DNA of 64,000 bases from assembly GCA_000310025.1 (NCBI GenBank), contig FN649749.1:1557601-1621600 (forward strand), written 5' to 3'. Below are positions 56,724 through 64,000 of this stretch, one piece after another (within the stretch, counting starts at the first letter, position 1; each line of letters begins with the position of its first letter). The notes beneath the pieces were generated by a model. That model made no database searches and was not told where the DNA came from. It saw only the letters and a program-made list of their open reading frames with translations. The DNA is from Ectocarpus siliculosus. Its lineage: Eukaryota; Sar; Phaeophyceae; Ectocarpales; Ectocarpaceae. The translations under genes and the position numbers were made by a program.

Positions 56724-59700
56724 TCAGGCCCGATCCCCATCCATAGCCGTCTTAAACCCATCGGTTGAAAGGAACCTGGTCATCAAGTTACTCTCCAACA
56801 CGAATCTTATCTCTGCGTACAACTTGGTGAAGATGAACCTGCGCGCGGGGTGGGGGGAGAAACAACTCTAGGAAATGAATGAACGTGAAGGAAAATATTG
56901 CGTAGTTGTTCAATCGTTATGCACTCGGTTCAGGTTAAATCGAAACACCGTCCTGGTTCCATCGGCCCAGCGAGTGTCGATCAGAGTACCGAGCGGTTCC
57001 AGTCTGTCTGTGACCTACTATGTCAACCCTCGCGCCCACCACCTCCACCGCATATATGTTTCCACAGCGATGGGTTTCACTATTCGGAAACAATGGCAAT
57101 ATTCATCCGAAGGGCGAAAAATCTCACACACACCAATTTACCTTCTTTTCATCGGCGGGAGGTCGTAGAATGCTGATTGTCCGGCTCGGTAGATATCAAC
57201 AATTTCAGTCTTACTGTGGGAGCTGCATTGGAACGAAGATGGCCGGAATTCAATTCCGCGAGACAGGGCAAACGCGGACAAGCAGGGGTTCAACTTGACC
57301 TTTGGAATTGCGGTGGTATTTAAGTGCAAGACCTCGCCCTACGAACGTTTCATCAACGACGCATGTACTTAGTTCGTGAGGCAGTTGCTCGCAAACGGAT
57401 TGGAAACAAGAGCAGCGTTGAAACATCGAAACGTCGGTGGTCGAAGCCGGTAGTACCGCGCTATTTTTAACGCAAGTGCGGTGCCTGCCTTCCGTATTAA
57501 TGGTGGCGTTCACCCTATCACATCCAAACCTACTTTATTGTTTGACGTATGGTATTGTTCACTTCCATCGAAGCTGTGCACAGCTTCCGTGGAAGTCGAT
57601 GGGAGCTTCACATGCTTCCATGCCATGGAAGTAGAATCGACTCCCATGGAAGTCACTAAATTTCCATTGAAGGAAGTGGTATGGAAGTTATTTGTCAGAT
57701 TTCAGTGCTAGCTTCCGTACGGCTTCCTGGAAGTCGTATCTACTTCCATGGAAGCATGTGAAGCTCCCGGAAAATGCGCAAAGTTCCGATGGCGCAGCTT
57801 CGATGAAAGTCAATATCGACTCCCATGTCGGATTCCGGCGCCAGCTTCCATACGGCTTCCATGGATGTTGCCGCAACTTCAATGGTGGTTGAGCAGTTGA
57901 AATGGAAGCCACGGGTGATTGCTTCCGTGGAAGTCGCATATTCATCTTCCACGAAAGCGTGAAGAGCTTTCATGGAAGTTCGTCCGTCGAACGCCTCTCC
58001 ACGAAACCGTAAGGTACTTTCAATGAAGCACGCGATAACTTCCATGAAAGCAACGTCCACGGACGGGGCTGGCAGGCAACCTCCATGGAAGCTCGAATAC
58101 GTCCAAGAAAGCAAATCCAAGCACCCACTCCCAACCCTAACCCTATATTATCGCCCAATGGTATCCTCAAGCTGGGCTCGGACGATACACTTCCATGGGA
58201 GTTGTGCCATACTGCTTCCATGGAAGAAGTCAACAAATATTTTTCCATGCAGCCCGAAGGTAGGGGACGGCCACGGTACTTGGTTGAATTGACTCCCTCT
58301 ATTAGATTCACATGCAATTGGAAGCCAAAGTTTCAATGGAAGTCGCTCGTGAAACGCGTCCATGGAAGTCAAATTCAACCAACTTCCATGAGAGCTTCAC
58401 GCAGTTTCCCAAAAAACGAAGGGGATTACAAATTCAGCAAAAATCGCCCGTAAGTCCGTCACCAAGGTGCCCGACGTCATAGTTTCATTCACGGAAGCGA
58501 GGGTCCGATCCCAGCGTCGAAACCACATGCCACGCAACACGTCGGGCTGTATCTGTCGACATGGGTGCGTCGGAGACTCTCCAGTATATAACGGACGTCG
58601 AAAACACTGAGTGAGGCCGTAGAATAGAATGCAGAAACGACATACACTGAATCTTAACCTTTCAATATCTGAAAAACACGTTTTTGTGTACCTGATGTTA
58701 ACTTCTTCGGGGGCACCGTCGAAGATGTACCGGATCACAATCTGAGAAAATGCGTCGAAGTTGCTGCTGTATTCCGTGCCGTCCCCGCCACCCCAGTCGT
58801 TGTTGAAGTCGTCGTAGCTATCGCTTTGAAACCTTTCGAACGAGGAAATCGATTATCCGCGCAACATCTTGACGCGAACACATACATCATACATATTGTT
58901 GCGTGCAAACATCGGTGTGCGTACCGCTTTCGCTCTCTTGTGGTGGCCACAGAACCGTGAGCCGTGGGCAGAAGACATTAGACAGGTGTCAATTGAGTAC
59001 TCCGTCAAAAGCGGCACCTCGACACCCTTGCGCAGGTCTCAAGCATGTGGCAAATCCAAGATCTCGGTTCACTTGTATGAAAAGCAGCGTGTGCTCCGAC
59101 CAGTCTAACTCATTTTGTTCGTTCGCGGCTAGACTATAGTGTACAGAAACAGCGGTTGGCACGATCTGACCTCCGGTCGGGTGAACGTTTGCGAGCAGTA
59201 TGGTAAAGTGTATCCGGCGATAATATCCGTCGATGTGGAATGTTCGGGAAATGAAGTTTTACCCCCCTGATGATTGCTTCGCGCATTTGCAGCCCTTTCC
59301 ATATCATTCGGAAAGACTTGTTGACGGACGAACTTGTGTGTGACGACAACTAAAGCACTGGCCTTGTGACGTCCTTGAGGAACAGGATGGACTCTTGGCA
59401 CAGAGCTTTTCGGGCAAACTCGTCAAAGACTGCGGACACGCTCGGCATCGCGGCCACCTGGGTGCGTAAGCAATATAAAACGAGAATGGGGGCACAGGAG
59501 AGTTCGTGATCACCACAGCAATAGATTTACAGTAGTGAAGAAGATATCGATGCAAGAGGCGGGTGGAAGTCCTGCTTAAACTGTCATCTGGGTTTCAGTG
59601 TTGTGTGGAGGACTCACAAAGCGTCGTTATCGATGTGAAAGTAATGTCCCTCGAACACCGATTCATCACTGTCTTCAACTACATAGGGGGCAATAACGGC

Positions 59701-61832
59701 CGAGGAGAGGGACGGCGACGGGGATCGACTACACCGGGCAGACAGGTGTAGGTCGGGAATGGCAGAACTCGTCTTGCTCTATCAAAGCGTTTCCGTCAAT
59801 CAATGTCTGGTGAGTGTGTCGACCGAAGCATTTCTGTGTGGCCATATTTGGCGCGTCCTGAGCGCTCTCTCACCTTCTCGTACGTCCAAAGGGTGCTCTC
59901 GGACATCTCCGAATCAGCACCGTCCACCGTCGAGTTGGTGGGTGCTGTTGAGTCTCCCCTAAACGTTAAGGCAGCAGGGACGTGACAACTCCTGGGGGAT
60001 ACTGCCATACGTGACGAACACATTACTAGGACCGCCCTCTATTTCTGATCCATGAGGTAGACTGCTGTGTTGCAACGTACTCTTTGCACGCGGTTTCAGG
60101 CGTGAAAGCCGAACGAAATCAGTGTGTGCGTGTACGCGGTGGGGGTGGTACGGGTCAGGCGAGGGTGAAAGAGATGGGTCGCACGGCTGGAAGGCATGCT
60201 CAAAAAGCAGTGCCTACAAACCATTAATTCTTCATGTGGAGGAAAATGCAACTTCTTCGAGCCTTCCATGTATCCAGTGACCTAAGAACGTCGCAACAGT
60301 CTCCCAAGGCCTGGCTGAAACGGCTTTCCCACCTTACGTAACGGGGGATTACGGTTGAGCGTCGATCCATCCTCGAATCGAATCCTTTGATTGCTGATAG
60401 ATATGTGCATTTGGTTTAGGTAAGGCGCTCACCCTACGGATGTATTATTCTTACCAGTACCACGCAGTTCGCAATAGGCCGAACGGTTGAGCAAAGAGGA
60501 AGTGTCCTCCTCCGTGAAGTTGTTCAATACGCGCGATACATGGATCCAACGACAACGGTAGATTCGCTGCTATGTAGCTAGGCTGCCGGTTGAGGAAGTA
60601 GAGACATGCCGATAGCGCGACGGAAAAGTTCTAACTTTGGGCAACCGCAGGTGGGAACATAGAAACGAAGCACTGGCGTTGACTCCTCACCCGATGGCGG
60701 CTCTTCGATCCTTACGCCTGGCCAAGGCATCGGAAACCTCGGGGTCCGACGATTCGAGGGGGTTGAAGAAAAGCTGGCGGGCAGGCGCTCCCAGACTGCG
60801 ATAGGGCGAACACGACGGTAGCAGGGTTTACAAAGAAGAGGTTTGACTATCGTTGATCGAGCCAAATCGGGTCAAATTGGCCGTCGAGTTTGAGTGGATG
60901 CATGGGGTGCCGGGGATAAGATGGGGCCGTGAGAGTAGTACTGTATCCGCCCGCGAAGTCTCATACCTACCGGAGTGCAGCTCAAGACAAACGAGTTGGT
61001 GGTGGTGGTTAGCGAGGTATCGCGGTACACGTAAGTATCCCAAAAGGTGATGCTGCAATGGCCGATGCATCGGCTCGATGACGCCGGGCCACCTCTTCTC
61101 GCGTGTACTAGAAAAGGAGGCGTCTGAACCGAAGCTTGCTTTCCGGATTTTTCTTTGGAATTCAATTCATGGACAAGGTTGTGGAACGTCCAACGACTGA
61201 ACCCATGAACCCTCTACACACACCGCATCTGTCAGTATACCTACCATGTCACAGGCCATGCCTGTCCATCTTTGTGGGGCAATTCGGAATCGCGTTTGGT
61301 TCGCGGCGGGGGGCTGCTGTGCCTCCTGCGCTAGCACGCGGTAGGGTTCATTTTGCGAGTATCGTAATTCCAGTTTCGGGGAACCTGATGGTGAACTGGA
61401 GGAACAGCTGGGGGTGTGGGTGTACAGGAGCATATATTCTCTGCAATGTAGGCATATCCTCGTTGTGTTAGCTTTCTCGTCATTAGTCGGAAGAGAGAAA
61501 ACGACATGCCAAGTATCGAAATGCGCCTGGTCACTCGTGTCTTCTGTCCATTTTTCGTTCTTTCTGCCTTTGCTGGTTGCTCTAATGCCCCTCAATCCGC
61601 GAACACAACCACGACCACACACACACACCTCTCCTCTCTTGCGCAAGCTGACACACAACATAACCTTTCAAAATCTCTCCAACAAACACTCTCATGCCTT
61701 CTCTCAATCAGCCTACACCACTCGTTTACCTTAAAGAAAACATGACACAGGACGAGATGAAGGCGATGTATCTCTCCGTGATCCAAAGAGCTGCGGCTTG
61801 GTGTAGATAGGCGTCCGCGAGTTGCCCCGTGA
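56724..61832 (-). CDS. 7TM-RGS protein (gene B), 3' portion only, paralogue of gene A
   Basis: Minus-strand exons in order of translation: 61832-61730, 60795-60691, 59991-59874, 59457-59363, 58832-58692, 57222-57142, 56838-56724 (TGA). Every junction has the same phase as in gene A, and the 103-, 95- and 81-nt exons have identical lengths in both. The product covers TM7 (ERYIAFISSCVMFSL), the following helix (ARQLFFNPLESSDPEVSDAL), a Ser/Thr-rich linker ending LWTYEK, and the full RGS domain: FDEFARKALCQESILFL, IRYIFDGAPEEVNIS, IVDIYRAGQSAFYDLP, FVLESNLMTRFLSTDGF. The Glu and Asn expected to contact G-alpha are kept. Upstream TM exons were not found before the window end. The donor of exon 59457-59363 is GC, not GT (AG then GCCAGT); this is either a GC-AG intron or a damaging mutation. 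Otherwise no stops or frameshifts are seen. Confidence 0.75.
57563..58395. repeat. CTTCCATGGAAG palindrome array (P2), in an intron of gene B
   Basis: Over 20 exact or near copies of CTTCCATGGAAG and its variants occur, with CCCAACCCTAACCCTATATT near 58130. The design equals 27840-28552, but it lies in a different intron of the paralogue, so the two arrays inserted independently. Confidence 0.8.
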
Positions 61833-64000
61833 CTGTGAAAATAGACAAGGTGCGGTTGGGCCTGAGGTGTGCCGGCGGGTAACTTGGTGGACAGGGAACG
61901 AGGTATGGCATGTTCGCGTATGGAAATGTACGTATGTATTTATATCATTTCGCCTGTTTTCGTGCTTCGAGACATTTTTCGCTGGCGGAAGCGAGTCTTT
62001 TCCCACGCTTCCTTCTCAGTGGCACGCATCGTCGGTACATTACCACGCACACCCGAGGAGTACCAGCCACCCGTGGCGCGTGTGCTTGGCGTTCAAAGTT
62101 AAAAAAACAGGCCCTATACGCCGGGGGCGTGTTCCGCATGAAAAAAGCCTTCGCAAGAAATACGAAAACCTGCTTTGCGTGAAACAGGAAGACTTTTTTT
62201 TCGATTCCCGCGCAACGCACACAAGCCCCACAGACCATGGGCATCACGAAGTAGGGTTACGAATTGCCCCCTCGACCCCAATGGGCGGGCGGCCATAACG
62301 AGACGGATGGCGGCGACGGTTTGGGAGGAACTGAAGTATAAGAAAAAGGAAGACGACCGTTGTAGGGGTGGCAAAGAGGTTATCGGTGAGTCCGAATGTG
62401 TCATGACTGCGCGTGTGATATTTTGGATTTGCGCGGAAGGCAAATAACAAAAACGCGAAATTGTTCCTTTTTTAGGTACTCAAAACAATCATTTGTCTGG
62501 CAACCAAAGAAACAAAGTCTGTTGACGTAAGAAAGAGACGAATCTCAATTAACACTGCTTGCGAAGACCGGACTGCCTCTCTCTCTCTCTCTCTGGTCTC
62601 TTGGTGGATTCATGTTTTAAGAAGTATTCAGTGTGAGGTTACACGCGTGACCGTGTACTCTTTATTTGCTGCTCACGCAACGTTCTCGATCAGACGTGCA
62701 GGCACTCACGAGTCGCCTGTGCAGTTCCGCTAGACTGCGCTGCCAAGCAAACGTCTTTCAGTACCCTGATCCATCGAACTGATATCTCTCTTGCAACTTT
62801 GCTAGTGGCTCGTTTGTCTGTCCCGCCCAAAGAATATGAAAGAGGCACACCTCATTACTGATTGCTTGTTGGCTCCTCTGACAATGTTTCTGGACACACG
62901 CCACATCGACCACTTTTATTCCACTCAGACCACGCGGTGCAAAGGCCGGCCGCGAAGGAACCTTTTGCACATACGCTCTACCTCTGAGGTATTTGCTTCT
63001 ATATGGCAGGCTGACCCTGACAGGGGTAGCTAGCGTGCTGCGCAGCGCCTGAGCTCTCGGCTTCTGAACAGTTGTGTGACTATCTGTCGTTTGAAAGTGT
63101 TCAAACTACAGTAGAGAGCGTGTGTTGCGAGGTGCTGTGGTAACGAGCAAAATGTATGTGGGTGCAAACACGCCTCCCTCTACCCTCCGCCGGCCGCAGT
63201 TTCTACCACATCATTGGGCTCCCCCTGGTACACACACACGGCTGTTCGCGTTGTTTACAGTGCGCATGAAGCCCACGGGGTATCTCGTGGGGCGCTCGGC
63301 CAACCAGCAACTGTTCCCGAAAAGATGAACATATTTAGCGAACAATTACTGAAATAAAAGTAGTAGTAAAAATTATATTCCTCAAGATCTTTGAAAAAAA
63401 GCGTAAATAGCTCGTAACCGGTGGTACTTGACGTAGGGACGACTGCAAACCAAAAAAGGCTCCCCGTGGGGAGTTAGGTGGCTTGCCTCCCGGGGGTGGC
63501 GCAAAAGAACATACGGTGAATATCATCGCGGTCGCATCGTTGCATCTAAAAGTCATGACGTTCAGTAGTGAGTGCCGGTTTTGCATATATGCTGCGGAAT
63601 TTTCTTGAGATTTCGCGTCATGTGCGGGGCATATTTTTTTCTCGCCGTGACGCTTCGCGTGTGCGTGAGTGTGTGCTTTTTCGTTAGTGACGTCTCTGCT
63701 GCAGGTCCTACAGATAGATGTAATGCCCTGCGTTTGATTAATTTCTCTTCTGTATCATAATATTTTCCTCACAGGATAGTCGCCGTGTCGCGACATAGAC
63801 TAGTACTTGTGTTTCAGTATGGAAATCCGAAGGGGCCATCTGTTGTCCTCTTGATTTGATTTTCTGTGCGCATCGTGAACCGTCTGAACACGACAAATGA
63901 ATTTCGAAGCCTGGTGACTGCAGCCCGCAAATTGCAAAATCAGAGTCATTTTAGATTTTAGATTTTCGACTTAGGAGGTTCCAACGGCAAGAGCCTACCC
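61833..64000. other. Right-end stretch, probably intron of gene B
   Basis: Gene B needs an upstream exon ending in phase 1, and none with TM character was found here. It contains a short CT run (62578-62594). The remaining open frames lack features. Confidence 0.4.

Noticed and set aside
61167-61661. 164-codon minus-strand frame within gene B
   Set aside because: It lies in an intron between phase-matched exons and has no counterpart in gene A.

Overview
The window looks like nuclear DNA of a brown alga; I read it as Ectocarpus-like. The genes are split into many short exons by long introns, and the intergenic DNA is rich in CAG/CTG, GA and poly-C/poly-G runs. One gene encodes a secreted multi-WSC protein of a kind common in brown algae. 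This is a draft assembly with three N gaps. No species search could be run, so the assignment is inference.

Reading splice sites and exon phases by eye gives four substantial gene models and one fragment. (1) Minus strand, 156-280: first coding exon of a gene leaving the left edge, possibly mitochondrial-carrier-like. (2) Plus strand, 4509-11491: a complete six-exon gene for a 322-residue BTB/T1 (KCTD-type) protein, including one GC-AG intron. (3) Plus strand, about 19346-34332: a gene of about 16 exons encoding a seven-transmembrane receptor-like protein with a C-terminal RGS domain. (4) Plus strand, 44483-54692: a complete 15-exon gene for an 811-residue secreted protein with six WSC domains. 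(5) Minus strand, 61832-56724: the 3' part of a second 7TM-RGS gene. It is paralogous to (3) exon by exon and convergent with it. A 7TM-RGS protein would combine a receptor-like membrane part with a domain that speeds GTP hydrolysis by G-alpha. The WSC protein is probably extracellular or wall-associated. No operon-like arrangement is expected.

The remainder is mostly repeats. A 1.38-kb TA-flanked inverted-repeat transposon (13343-14722) is nested in an older dispersed repeat, and an uninterrupted copy of its insertion site lies nearby. LINE 3' fragments and a shorter dispersed family share a 3' tail. Three families of short-palindrome or short-motif arrays stand out: GCCCATGGGC arrays in inverted-repeat elements, CTTCCATGGAAG arrays, and an ATTCCCT/TCAGAT array that switches strand midway.

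There are also assembly faults. A pBluescript polylinker with a land-plant-like cDNA fragment sits inside an intron of the first 7TM-RGS gene (23170-23541). The left flank of the 12-kb gap is a degraded re-read of its right flank. Exon models rest on splice consensus, reading-phase agreement and paralogue comparison; no alignment or transcript data were available.
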